A DNA stretch of 49,246 bases from Acidobacteriota bacterium (lineage in GTDB: Bacteria; Acidobacteriota; Vicinamibacteria; Vicinamibacterales; UBA2999). Below, in pieces: positions 41,541 to 49,246 of the stretch. Every line of letters starts with the position of its first letter. Within the stretch, counting starts at the first letter, position 1. The stretch spans positions 48,472 to 97,717 of the forward strand of contig JAHFUO010000001.1 of assembly GCA_023265015.1 (NCBI GenBank). The letters are read 5' to 3'. A program made the position numbers and the translations under genes. The notes beneath the pieces are model-generated. The model searched no databases. It worked only from the letters and a program-made list of their open reading frames with translations, and was not told the origin of the DNA.

Positions 41541-42461
41541 CTACAGCTGACCTTCACGAATCGAGCCCGAGAGCGACTTCAAGAACGCGACGAACGCCTG
41601 CTTTTCTTCGGCTACGAGATGGAGTGGATGAAGCTCGGCATCGATGTGGGGGTTCGGTCGCCCGCCGCGATCGTAGAAGTCGATCACATCTTCCAATAAG
41701 GCCAGACTGCCATCGTGCATGTACGGCGCCGTGCGCGCGACCTCGCGCAGTGTCGGGGTCTTGAACGTGCCGTTGCCAGCGCCCTGGTCCGCGAAATAGC
41801 CGGCCACCTGGCCTGAGCTCGCCCGCCCTGAGCTTGCCGAAGGGGTCGGAGGGTCTCGCCACGCGACGCCGGTGTTGTGAACTTTCTCGTCGGAGAAGTT
41901 TGGCCCGACGTGACACGCCGTGCAGTTACCCTTACCCCGAAAGATCTGGAGGCCCGCCTGCTGCTCGGGGGAAAGCGCGGTGCGCTCACCGTTGACCAAC
42001 CGATCGTAGGGGGAGTTGCCCGACACGATCGAGCGTACATAGCTGGCCAGCGCACGCGACAGGTCGTCGGCCGTGAGGCCGACGCGGCTCGCGGCGTCGG
42101 CGACCGGCAGGTCCATCTCACTTGGGTCTTCGATCGGTTTGAGCACCTGCTCTTCGAGCGTGGGCACGCGAGCGTCCCAGAAGAACGCGCGGCCGTAGCC
42201 GCGATTGATGATAGCCGGCGCGTTGCGGCGCCCGGTGCGGCCGAAGACGCCGACGGCAACCGCCCGGCCGTCCGACAACGCGCGCGCCGGATCGTGGCAC
42301 GACGAGCAGGCAATCGTTTCGTCGCGCGAGAGGCGGCGGTCGTTGAACAACCGCTGTCCCAGTTCGATCTTTTCGACCGTGAGCGGATTCTCCTCTGGGA
42401 CCGGCATGTAGAGATCCAGTCCCAGAGGAATCGCGAGCAGGGCGACCAACAGCAGCACCAT
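41541..42461 (-). CDS. Di-heme cytochrome c peroxidase (MauG/CcpA family), copy 1
   Basis: 306 aa from ATG 42461, with AGGGA upstream. N-terminal hydrophobic leader (MVLLLVALLAIPLG) for export. Two heme c sites: CSSCH at 52-56 and CTACH at 180-184; a conserved TAPYMHDGS with Met249 as a possible ligand, and KTPTLREVA. Family members reduce H2O2 in the periplasm with cytochrome electrons. A repeat insertion (41808-41858) adds PPTPSASSG(RASSG)Q near residue 204-218 in frame. Last gene of a kinase-regulator-propeller-peroxidase unit. Confidence 0.9.
   Translation of the reverse strand: MVLLLVALLAIPLGLDLYMPVPEENPLTVEKIELGQRLFNDRRLSRDETIACSSCHDPARALSDGRAVAVGVFGRTGRRNAPAIINRGYGRAFFWDARVPTLEEQVLKPIEDPSEMDLPVADAASRVGLTADDLSRALASYVRSIVSGNSPYDRLVNGERTALSPEQQAGLQIFRGKGNCTACHVGPNFSDEKVHNTGVAWRDPPTPSASSGRASSGQVAGYFADQGAGNGTFKTPTLREVARTAPYMHDGSLALLEDVIDFYDRGGRPNPHIDAELHPLHLVAEEKQAFVAFLKSLSGSIREGQL
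41808..41858. repeat. In-frame CCTTCGGCAAGCTCAGG repeat in peroxidase copy 1
   Basis: On the minus strand CCCCTTCGGCAAGCTCAGGG is followed by CGGGCGAGCTCAGG. The same element is in copy 2 at 48660-48708. It belongs to the CCCTTCGRCAAGCTCAGG-type repeats that are usually intergenic. Here it is translated (SASSGxxSSGQ). Confidence 0.8.
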
Positions 42462-42480
42462 TGTGTCGTTTCCCTGCGAG

Positions 42481-44571
42481 TCAACGCGGCGGCAGCGACA
42501 GAGAGGCGCCGCCAAGCGGCACGAGGTGCTCCATCACCCAGGTCTCGTAGTTCGCCGCACCGGCGCTAATCGCCAGGCGCCGGCCGTCTGGATGCACGCT
42601 GATGCTGTTGATGTAGATCAGGTTATTGGCCAGCCTTTGCGGTGCGCCCCCTGCGGCAGCAATTTGCCACAGCTCGCGATCGTGGTGCGTGAAGAACACG
42701 TACTTCCCATCGGCGCTCCAGGCCATTTGACGCCATTGGGAGCTCTCGGGATCCTGCAGGGTCCGGATGGTTCGTGGCTCGCCGCCGGAAGCGGGTAGGA
42801 TTTGGATCGACGGAAATCGCGAGACGCTTCCGTCGTCGGCACGAAGATTCGCTTTCACGGCCAGCCATCGTCCGTCGGGAGACAGCGCAAGGCCGCAGAA
42901 TCCAGAGAACCCATAAACCTCCTTTTCTTCATGAGTCTGCAGATCCAGCGCCACAATGGCGCCTCCGGAGGCTTGGGCTCCGCGACCCTCGTAGAACAAC
43001 GTCTTGCCGTCCGACGCGATTGCGAAGCGGCCAACAGACCCATACACAACTGGCTCGAAGCGCCCGCCGATAAGGTCGACTCGAAACAGGCCTATACGCC
43101 CCTTGAGGTCGGTGCCTCCGGCGAAGATCGCGTGACCGTCTGGCTGCCACTGCAATCGTTGTGCGTAGCTCATCTTGAGCGGGATGCTGTGCATCTGCCC
43201 GGTCTCGAGCGTATGAATGGTTAGCGTGTTCGCGCCCTCACCGCCTCTCACAAGGGCCGACTGCACGAGATACGCGATCCGCGCACCATCGGGAGACCAC
43301 ACCGCCCCGAGTTTTCCTTCTTCGAATCGCCCCTTGAGCGGACTCGGCGTATCCAGAAGGTTCCCCGTCGATGGATCCAGCGTTGCGGTATACACGTCCC
43401 GCACGCCTGTGCTGAGCGCGTAGAAATAGTCGCCGGCTCTGGTGAAGTTCATCGGCAACACATGGCCTATGCCCGTCTTCAGCAGCTGGGGGTCGCCTTG
43501 CGGCCGTCCGTTCTCGACTCGAATCGCCCAGGCGCCGTTGATCCCGGCACGATCGCTCGCGAAGAGGACGCGATCGCTTCGAGGAAGCCAGCCGAGCAGG
43601 AAGTCATGGGCCGGATGTTTCATGAGCGGCACTTCGCGGCCTCCGTCCACGGCCAGTAGAAAGAGATCCCGTTCTGGCGTGTCTTCGTTCGGTGGGAAGT
43701 CGTAGGCCACGTATCGGCCGTCCGGCGAAAAAGCCATTTTCCACGGTCCGCGCCAGTCGAGCGTCTTGAGCACGCGCACCGAGCCGTCTTCCACCGACAC
43801 GAGAACGAGTTGATTCGTCTTGTTTCGTGTCGAAAACGTCGCCAGGATCTGCTTCTGGTCAGGCGACCACTCGAACGGTTGCACATACTGCACTTCTTGG
43901 TTGCGGTAAAGCGTGCGCGGCTGCCCGCCATTGACGCCGATGACACGCAGCTCATAAAACCCGTCTTTGTTGGACCACGCGTAGGCGATCTGGGTGCCAT
44001 CCGCCGAGATCACGGAGAACTCCGGGAACTGACCGTTCCACGATCCATTCGACGTCAGCCGATGGTTGATGCCCGCTTGGAGATCTCTGATGGCGAGATC
44101 GCCCGTCTCCCAATCGGTGAGCGACAAGTACCGGCCGTCGGGCGACACCGAATCGGCGATGTTGGTGTTTCCTGCACCGCCGCCCCAGACCTGTCGCGTC
44201 GTCGGGCCGGTGGCCTGCCGACTGCCCGGGGGCGCGAGTCCTGAGAGTCGGGTCCGGGCTTCGGCGGCGGCCTCTTTCTGATCGGCGAACTCCCGCACCA
44301 CACGCTCGTAGATCTTTCGCGCCTCGGCGTCGCCGAGCTTTTGATAACACTCGGCCATGTGGACGAGTGCCGTCGCGGTTACAGCACGGTCGGCTTTGTA
44401 TTTCGCCGCGATAGCGCCGTACTGCTTGATGGCGCCGTTCAGATCGCCGTCCACGGTCTCCGTCCGGATAGCCGCCTGCAGATCAATGTCCTGTTGCCGC
44501 TTCTGCTGTGCGGTCACGGCGCCCGCCAGCAGGACGGCGGTCATCACGAGTGCGGTTGCTGCTCTTCGCAT
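42481..44571 (-). CDS. Exported TPR/PD40 beta-propeller protein (TolB-like)
   Basis: 696 aa from ATG 44571, chosen for the strong GGAGGTGAG 5-9 nt upstream. Signal peptide with cleavage likely after AVTA. Residues 25-115 look like TPR-type helices (DLNGAIKQYGAIAAKY; LVHMAECYQKLGD). From about 135 on there are repeated WD40/PD40 blades with SPDGRYLSL, SPDQKQILA, SPDGRYVAY, SPDGARIAYL, SPDGRWLAV and SADGKYVFF. Such proteins are numerous in acidobacteria and planctomycetes and have no defined substrate. It lies between the response regulator and the peroxidase, all in one direction. Confidence 0.85.
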   Translation of the reverse strand: MRRAATALVMTAVLLAGAVTAQQKRQQDIDLQAAIRTETVDGDLNGAIKQYGAIAAKYKADRAVTATALVHMAECYQKLGDAEARKIYERVVREFADQKEAAAEARTRLSGLAPPGSRQATGPTTRQVWGGGAGNTNIADSVSPDGRYLSLTDWETGDLAIRDLQAGINHRLTSNGSWNGQFPEFSVISADGTQIAYAWSNKDGFYELRVIGVNGGQPRTLYRNQEVQYVQPFEWSPDQKQILATFSTRNKTNQLVLVSVEDGSVRVLKTLDWRGPWKMAFSPDGRYVAYDFPPNEDTPERDLFLLAVDGGREVPLMKHPAHDFLLGWLPRSDRVLFASDRAGINGAWAIRVENGRPQGDPQLLKTGIGHVLPMNFTRAGDYFYALSTGVRDVYTATLDPSTGNLLDTPSPLKGRFEEGKLGAVWSPDGARIAYLVQSALVRGGEGANTLTIHTLETGQMHSIPLKMSYAQRLQWQPDGHAIFAGGTDLKGRIGLFRVDLIGGRFEPVVYGSVGRFAIASDGKTLFYEGRGAQASGGAIVALDLQTHEEKEVYGFSGFCGLALSPDGRWLAVKANLRADDGSVSRFPSIQILPASGGEPRTIRTLQDPESSQWRQMAWSADGKYVFFTHHDRELWQIAAAGGAPQRLANNLIYINSISVHPDGRRLAISAGAANYETWVMEHLVPLGGASLSLPPR

Positions 44572-44659
44572 GTCGCTCACCTCCATGCGGGGACTCTACC
44601 GAGTCGCTGTGTTGCGGCGTCGCCGGTACCGTGATGTTTTCATGTCGTTTTCGCGATGC

Positions 44660-44685
44660 GGCGGGTCCAAAAGGCCCCGCCCTAC
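44660..44685. repeat. GTAG-family palindrome downstream of the response regulator gene
   Basis: On the minus strand GTAGGGCGGGGCC-ttttg-GACCCGCC, 29 nt after the regulator stop. The same family as the hairpins in mfd (181-242) and after atpC (6588-6613). It separates the regulator from the propeller gene and could stabilise or end part of the message. Confidence 0.75.
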
Positions 44686-44714
44686 CTCCCGCAGAGGTGG
44701 GTTGCTGTCTCGCC

Positions 44715-45389
44715 TCATGACTCGAACCGGTACCCGATGCCTCGCACGCTGACGATGTGGCGTGGCTCGGACGGATCGGGCTCGATCTTCCGGCGCAGTT
44801 TGACCACATGCGTGTCGACGACCCTGTCGGTGACGAACACATCGTGACCCCAGACCTCGTCTACCACCTGCGCCCTCGTCAGGACGCGCCCCTGATTGTG
44901 CAGGAAGGTCTGTACCATCTTGAGCTCGATCGCGGTGAGATCCGTGCGAGCATCGCCCCGCCGCAGTTCGGCACGCGAAAAATCCACCTCGCAGTCGCCG
45001 AACCGATGGACGGGCTCGTCCTCGGACGCCGCCCTGCGGAGCAGCGCGCGGACGCGGGCACGCAGCTCCCTCGGGCTGAACGGCTTGGTGACGTAGTCGT
45101 CGGCGCCCATGTCGAGGCCCATCACCTTTTCCGCTTCCTGCGCCTTGGCGGTCAGCATGAGCACGGGCGTACGGATCTTCGCGCGCCGTAGATCGCGACA
45201 GACCTCGAAGCCGTCTTTGAGCGGCAGCATGACGTCTAGGAGGATGAGATCCCAACCCGGTTCCCGCGCACGCCGGCTCGCATCCTCGCCATCGCCGGAG
45301 ACTTCGACGAAGTGGCCCTCGTCGCGAAGGTCGAGCTGGAGCCCGAGCGCGATGTCCGGTTCGTCTTCAACAATCAGGATGCGGGCCAT
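44715..45389 (-). CDS. OmpR-family two-component response regulator
   Basis: 224 aa. Receiver domain with acidic pocket E8/D9, phospho-acceptor Asp52 (LILLDVMLP), Thr80 and Lys102 (VTKPF). C-terminal winged helix (LTAIELKMVQTFLHN and HVVKLRRKIEPDPSEPRHIV). Cognate kinase is probably the upstream gene. Likely controls transcription of the adjacent genes; binding site not identified. Confidence 0.93.
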   Translation of the reverse strand: MARILIVEDEPDIALGLQLDLRDEGHFVEVSGDGEDASRRAREPGWDLILLDVMLPLKDGFEVCRDLRRAKIRTPVLMLTAKAQEAEKVMGLDMGADDYVTKPFSPRELRARVRALLRRAASEDEPVHRFGDCEVDFSRAELRRGDARTDLTAIELKMVQTFLHNQGRVLTRAQVVDEVWGHDVFVTDRVVDTHVVKLRRKIEPDPSEPRHIVSVRGIGYRFES

Positions 45390-45512
45390 AATCGAAACCT
45401 AGCGACCACGGTGGACACGGAGGGCGCGGAGGCTCGAGCCTGTGCGGAACAGGATTGTTCCTCTGTGTCCCCCGTGTCCTCCGTGGCAGAGAGTCTCAGT
45501 CTGCAACGTCTC
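45390..45512. repeat. Spacer with CACGGAGGACAC-type repeat between kinase and regulator
   Basis: On the minus strand GCCACGGAGGACACGGGGGA is followed by CACAGAGG, and near the regulator end the partial copies CCCTCCGTGTCC and ACCGTGG appear on the same strand. This CACGGAGG/CACAGAGG motif is a common interspersed repeat. No ORF is supported. Confidence 0.6.
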
Positions 45513-47447
45513 CTATGGCGTCGTGGGCAAAACGATCGTGAACGTGCTGCCCTTGCCCGGCTCGCTGTCGACGTCGACGCGGCCGTGATGCCCTCTGACG
45601 ATTTCGTCGACCATCGCCAGGCCGATGCCGGTGCCCTTGATACCCCGGATCCGTGCCTGCTCGCCGCGGTGGAACTTTGCGAAGATGTCCGCCCGCTCGT
45701 GAGCCGGGATGCCGATGCCGTGATCGTGCACGCTGATGAAGACCTGTCCGTTGCGGCGCTCCAGGCCGACCTCGACGGGTGATGGTTCGGGCGAGTACTT
45801 CACGGCGTTGTCCAGCAGATTTCGAACCGCCCTCGAAAGCGCCTCATCGTCGATTTCGATCTGCGCGGAGCTGTCGCCGCGGAACTCGATCTCGTGCCCG
45901 GCGGCATTCGCTTCACCGCGAAAGTCGTCGACGACACGGCGAACCAGCTCCGTGCAATCGCACGGCTCGAATCGATAACGACGCGCGCCCGCTTCCATGC
46001 GGCCGAAGTCGAGCAGCGATTCAACGAGTCGCGTGAGCCTGTCGGTGGCGCGCGACTGCGCGTCGTAGGCGACTCGGCGGCGGTCGTCATCGAGGGCCGG
46101 CTGCTCCCGCAGCATGTCGGTGAACTGGCGCAGCGCGGTCAGCGGGGTTCGAAATTCGTGCGACACCGCGGCCACGAAATCGGACTGCAGACGCGCGACG
46201 GCCAGCTCACGGCTGACGGCGCGGACGATCAGGTAGCTCGCCATCAGCGCCATGGAGACCAGCAGTGCCAATCCCGCGACGAGCAACCGGCGCCGCAGGG
46301 CGAAATCCCTGTCTTCATCCGGCGGATCGAGCGAAGCGGTCACGACGTCCCACGGCAGCGCCGACTCCACGGCATTCCGCGTCGCGTTGTGCGCGTCGCC
46401 CGTCTCCAACGTTCCGAACACGCGCCTTCCCTGGACGTCGCGGAGGCCGAACAAGATCTTCTGTTCCTTAACGACGGGCGCGATCGCCGCGAGCCACTGA
46501 GATTCGACGAATGTGGGCGTGGCAAGGAGTGCGCGGAACGACCCGTTCGACGCCTGCCAGAGTACCGCCAGCGTTTGCCCGTTGGTTTCCAGTGATTCGC
46601 GGCCAGATGAGGCGCGCGCCGCCGGGCGCGTCGAATTCCACCTGTCCCACAGCGCGCCGACCGCGTCGGCGAAGACCTCTGCTTGTCGCGGCGCCGTGGC
46701 CACGTTCCCACTCCACTTTGCCGCATCAGCCGAGTACAGCCAATAGACCGGCGCAGTCAGAGTCCACCGCCCGGAGCGAAGCTCCCGATCGAGATCGACG
46801 CCCAGGGCGCGAAGCTGCGGCACGTGTTGTTGCTCCTCCAGCAACTTACCGCGCGCGTATGTCGCGCTCAATCCAGCCGGCACGCCGCCCACGGAAACAT
46901 CGTCGATCTGGGAAAGTCGAGCGTATACGGCGAGGGCTTCCTCGATATGGCCGGCGTTGTGAAGACTTCGTCCGAGACGGAGCAGGCCGCCGGCCTGGAT
47001 TGCAGGATCGGGAGACCTTGCGAGTTCGCGGAATACGTTGATGGCCGCCGTCAGGTCTCGCTGACGGAACTCGAGGTCTTCACCCCGAGCGAATGTCGCC
47101 GTGGGTGCTTCCCGCGCCGGCGAGGCGAGTGGGAAGTAGGCCACGCGCTCGCGAGGAGACGCCTCAACGCCGCCGTCGTGAAACGTGACCACGACGGCGC
47201 CGTCCGGCCACTGTTCGCTGCCCGCGGCCAGGCGCTGCTCGGAGACGGCAATCGTGCGCTGGAGCGCGGCGACAACGAGGTCCGCGGCTCGCTCCACTCG
47301 CTGCTGGATCTGCTGGCGTTCGAGCACGCGGTCCTGGTCCAGAAGACGCCATCCGAGCCACAGGAGCGTCACCAGCGGCACGACGGTGACCGCGATGATC
47401 AGCGCGACGAGGCTTCGCGGCGGACGCGCCGGCCCTTTCGAGAACAT
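45513..47447 (-). CDS. Membrane sensor histidine kinase with large extracytoplasmic domain
   Basis: 644 aa from ATG 47447 (MFSKGPARPPRSLVAL). TM1 about 13-34; an extracytoplasmic region of about 350 residues containing helical TPR-like segments (AINVFRELARSPDPAIQ; GHIEEALAVYARLSQ); TM2 about 388-408; HisKA H-box AVSHEFRTPLTALR with His430; HATPase_c with NLLDNAVKYS, DHGIGIPAHE and GTGIGLAMVDEIV. The start upstream is limited by a gap with repeats. The sensor region is unusual in that it is built mostly of helical repeats. Upstream of the regulator in the same direction. Confidence 0.92.
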   Translation of the reverse strand: MFSKGPARPPRSLVALIIAVTVVPLVTLLWLGWRLLDQDRVLERQQIQQRVERAADLVVAALQRTIAVSEQRLAAGSEQWPDGAVVVTFHDGGVEASPRERVAYFPLASPAREAPTATFARGEDLEFRQRDLTAAINVFRELARSPDPAIQAGGLLRLGRSLHNAGHIEEALAVYARLSQIDDVSVGGVPAGLSATYARGKLLEEQQHVPQLRALGVDLDRELRSGRWTLTAPVYWLYSADAAKWSGNVATAPRQAEVFADAVGALWDRWNSTRPAARASSGRESLETNGQTLAVLWQASNGSFRALLATPTFVESQWLAAIAPVVKEQKILFGLRDVQGRRVFGTLETGDAHNATRNAVESALPWDVVTASLDPPDEDRDFALRRRLLVAGLALLVSMALMASYLIVRAVSRELAVARLQSDFVAAVSHEFRTPLTALRQFTDMLREQPALDDDRRRVAYDAQSRATDRLTRLVESLLDFGRMEAGARRYRFEPCDCTELVRRVVDDFRGEANAAGHEIEFRGDSSAQIEIDDEALSRAVRNLLDNAVKYSPEPSPVEVGLERRNGQVFISVHDHGIGIPAHERADIFAKFHRGEQARIRGIKGTGIGLAMVDEIVRGHHGRVDVDSEPGKGSTFTIVLPTTP

Positions 47448-47607
47448 ATCGGTGTGGCGAAGTTTACACGCGCCGTGTGCTGTGTTCGTGCCGAGCGTGT
47501 GTCGTTTCAGTGAGAGTCTGTGCTCACGGCCTCGAACCACCGGGTTGATTTGAAGGCCCACACCCTGTTAACTTCGTTGTGTGTCTTCGTCAAGGGAGGA
47601 GGCCTCT
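47448..47607. other. Divergent intergenic region, kinase / vapB
   Basis: 160 bp. A weak promoter for the toxin-antitoxin pair may be TTGATT (47548-47553), 17 bp, TTAACT (47571-47576). No other structure was recognised. Confidence 0.35.
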
Positions 47608-47880
47608 ATGCCCCACAAGCGCGCCCACATCGTCATACCCGAAGAGCTGGCTGCCGAGATCGACAAGATCGCCGGAAAGCGCGGGCGCAGCCAGTTCCTG
47701 GTCGAAGCGGCGAGTCGGGAGATCGGCCGGCAACGGATGATTCGAGCCATCGCGCGAGCTGCGGGATCATGGAAGGACGAGGACCATCCCGAGATCCGAC
47801 GTGGTGCGTCCCGGCATGTGGCGAAGATGCGCCGCGAATCCGAGACTCGACTCAGCCGGCGCGCTTCGCTGAAAAAATGA
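47608..47880 (+). CDS. vapB: Ribbon-helix-helix type antitoxin (VapB-like)
   Basis: 90 aa from ATG 47608, with GGGAGGAGG upstream; a longer frame begins at 47581 but lacks a clear RBS. N-terminal RAHIVIPEELAAEIDKIAGK fits a ribbon-helix-helix DNA-binding fold, and the C-terminal half is basic and probably binds the toxin. It ends in ATGA overlap with the toxin gene. Confidence 0.75.
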   Translation: MPHKRAHIVIPEELAAEIDKIAGKRGRSQFLVEAASREIGRQRMIRAIARAAGSWKDEDHPEIRRGASRHVAKMRRESETRLSRRASLKK

Positions 47881-48272
47881 ACACCTACCTGCTGGACACC
47901 AGCGTCTTGATCGACCTGCTCAACGGCAAGCGGGGACGGGACGCGCTGCTTCTGCGCCTGCTGTCGGAGGGACATCTGCTGGCCTGTTGTTCGATCAATG
48001 TCACTGAAGTCTACGCGGGAATGCGGCCGGGCGAACAGGCAAAGACCGACAGCTTTATGGACAGCCTTCAATATTATCCGGTCACGAAAGCCGTTGCGAA
48101 GCATGCGGGCCAGCTCAAGTACGAGTGGGCGCGCAAAGGCATCACGCTCTCGACAGCCGACACCACGATAGCCGCGGTCGTTCTGGCCCACAAACTGGTT
48201 CTGCTCACCGACAATCTCAAACACTACCCGATGCCGGAACTTCGCGTCTTTGAAGAGCCGGAACGGAGCTGA
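47877..48272 (+). CDS. vapC: PIN-domain ribonuclease toxin VapC
   Basis: 131 aa from ATG 47877, overlapping the antitoxin stop by 4 bp. PIN residues are all present: Asp7 (YLLDTSVLIDLL), Glu44 (NVTEVYAG), Asp95 (STADTTIA) and Asp112 (LLTDNLKHYP). VapC toxins cut tRNA or rRNA. Activity is predicted intact. Confidence 0.9.
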   Translation: MNTYLLDTSVLIDLLNGKRGRDALLLRLLSEGHLLACCSINVTEVYAGMRPGEQAKTDSFMDSLQYYPVTKAVAKHAGQLKYEWARKGITLSTADTTIAAVVLAHKLVLLTDNLKHYPMPELRVFEEPERS

Positions 48273-48392
48273 ATTCCTGACCGAGATCCCAGTCGGAATC
48301 CGGCTGCTCATCGCCGCGCGCACGCGAGCCAAAGAACGCGAGAAGATGCAGACCCTTCACGGCGCCCGCCAGCCGGGCGAGATCCGTGGCCT

Positions 48393-49246
48393 TCATTGGA
48401 CACCCTCACCGATCGTTCCGGAGAGAGACTTCAGAAATACAACCAGGGCCTGCTGCTCATCAGCCGGGAGGTGGAGCGGGTGAATCTCGGGATCAATGTT
48501 TGGATTCGGGCGCCCGCCGTCGTCGTAGAACTCGACGACGTGTTCAAGTGTGGCGAAGCTGCCGTCGTGCATGTACGGCGCCGTGCGCGCGACCTCGCGT
48601 AGCGTCGGCGTCTTGAAGGTACCGTCGCCGGCGCCAGGGTCGGCGAAATAGCCGGCCACCTGCCCTGAGCTCGGCTGCCCTGAGCTTGCCGAAGGGGTCG
48701 GAGGGTCTCGCCACGCGACGCCCGTGTTGTGGAGGCGCTCGTCGGAGAAGTTTGGCCCGACGTGACAGGCGGTGCAGTTGCCCTTGCCGCGAAACAGCTG
48801 CAGGCCGCGTTGCTCTTCAGGGGAGAGCGCCGCACGCTCGCCGTTGACGAAGCGGTCGTATGGGGAGTCGCCCGAGAGGATCGCGCGCACGTAGCCGGCC
48901 AGTGCGCGCGACAGGTCTTCGGTCGTAAGGCCAACGCGGTTCGCGGCGTCGGCGACTGGCAAGTCCATCTCGTTCGGATCCTCGATCGGCTTGAGGACCT
49001 GCTCTTCGAGAGTGCGCACGCGGCCGTCCCAGAAAAAGGCGCGGCCGTAGCCGCGATTGATGAGCGCTGGCGCGTTGCGGCGACCTGTCCGCCCGGAGAC
49101 GCCAACGGCCGTCGCGCGGCCGTCTGAGAACGCGCGATTGGGATCGTGACACGACGTGCAGGCGATCGTGCCATCGCGCGAGAGGCGGCGGTCGTTGAAC
49201 AACCGCCGTCCCAGTTCGATCTTTTCGACGGTGAGCGGATTCTCCT
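48393..49246 (-). CDS. Di-heme cytochrome c peroxidase, copy 2 (N-terminus beyond window)
   Basis: At least 284 codons; the start is beyond the right edge. It is close to copy 1: roughly four of five residues match by eye, with the same CTSCH and CTACH heme motifs, NRGYGRAFFWDGRV, LKPIEDPNEMDLPVADAA and TAPYMHDGS. It has the same in-frame repeat (SASSGQPSSGQ). Copies 1 and 2 read in the same direction and bracket the kinase-regulator-propeller-vapBC stretch. Confidence 0.9.
   Translation of the reverse strand, partial: ENPLTVEKIELGRRLFNDRRLSRDGTIACTSCHDPNRAFSDGRATAVGVSGRTGRRNAPALINRGYGRAFFWDGRVRTLEEQVLKPIEDPNEMDLPVADAANRVGLTTEDLSRALAGYVRAILSGDSPYDRFVNGERAALSPEEQRGLQLFRGKGNCTACHVGPNFSDERLHNTGVAWRDPPTPSASSGQPSSGQVAGYFADPGAGDGTFKTPTLREVARTAPYMHDGSFATLEHVVEFYDDGGRPNPNIDPEIHPLHLPADEQQALVVFLKSLSGTIGEGVQ
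48660..48708. repeat. In-frame CCTTCGGCAAGCTCAGG repeat in peroxidase copy 2
   Basis: The same element and position as at 41808-41858, reading CCCCTTCGGCAAGCTCAGGG then CAGCCGAGCTCAGG on the minus strand. Shared by both copies, so it entered before the gene was duplicated, or was spread by gene conversion. Confidence 0.8.

Noticed and set aside
48250-48483. 77-codon frame after vapC
   Set aside because: It overlaps vapC and the peroxidase 3' end, has no Shine-Dalgarno and no recognisable domain.

Overview
The window is a high-GC bacterial chromosome segment that contains the replication origin. Genes left of about 21.9 kb read leftward and dnaA, dnaN, gyrB and gyrA read rightward. A cluster of DnaA boxes lies between rpmH and dnaA and further boxes lie between dnaA and dnaN. 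The gene set (O-antigen-type ABC exporter, heptose-1-P adenylyltransferase, GlmS/GlmU/GalU, split F-type ATPase with two b subunits, DUF885 peptidase, TPR/PD40 propeller protein, di-heme peroxidases) and the many interspersed palindromes suggest a Gram-negative, probably an acidobacterium of the Vicinamibacteria type. That placement is inference from gene style and was not tested by phylogeny.

Layout. 1-3667: mfd, 3' end off the window. 3731-6581: hldE2/rfaE2, wzt, wzm. 6624-12928: atpC-D-G-A-H-F-F' (all minus). 13019-17428: parB, parA, two parS-like sites, rsmG, mnmG. 17436-21866: mnmE, jag/khpB-like gene, yidC, yidD, rnpA, rpmH. 21867-23904: oriC region with dnaA. 23905-30198: dnaN, gyrB, gyrA (no recF). 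30202-30594: small putative lipoprotein. 30591-37018: pcrA/uvrD, glmS, glmU, rsmI (minus). 37100-39166: DUF885 peptidase and FmdB-type zinc ribbon. 39173-41427: galU and serS, divergent. 41468-41509: 5' part of a tRNA-Ser gene only. 41541-49246: accessory-looking block with two closely related di-heme cytochrome c peroxidases flanking a histidine kinase, response regulator, TPR/PD40 protein and a vapBC-type toxin-antitoxin pair.

Most striking is a dense population of short palindromic repeats of several families. They sit at gene 3' ends (after atpA, atpG, atpC, gyrB, the response regulator gene, wzm, glmS, jag and serS) and also inside open reading frames without breaking them (three places in mfd, the wzt linker, both peroxidases). 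A two-hairpin composite element recurs in the same orientation just after the stop codons of atpA, atpG and gyrB. Next to atpG it is amplified into 29-bp arrays on both sides of the gamma-subunit gene. This is the best candidate here for something undescribed.
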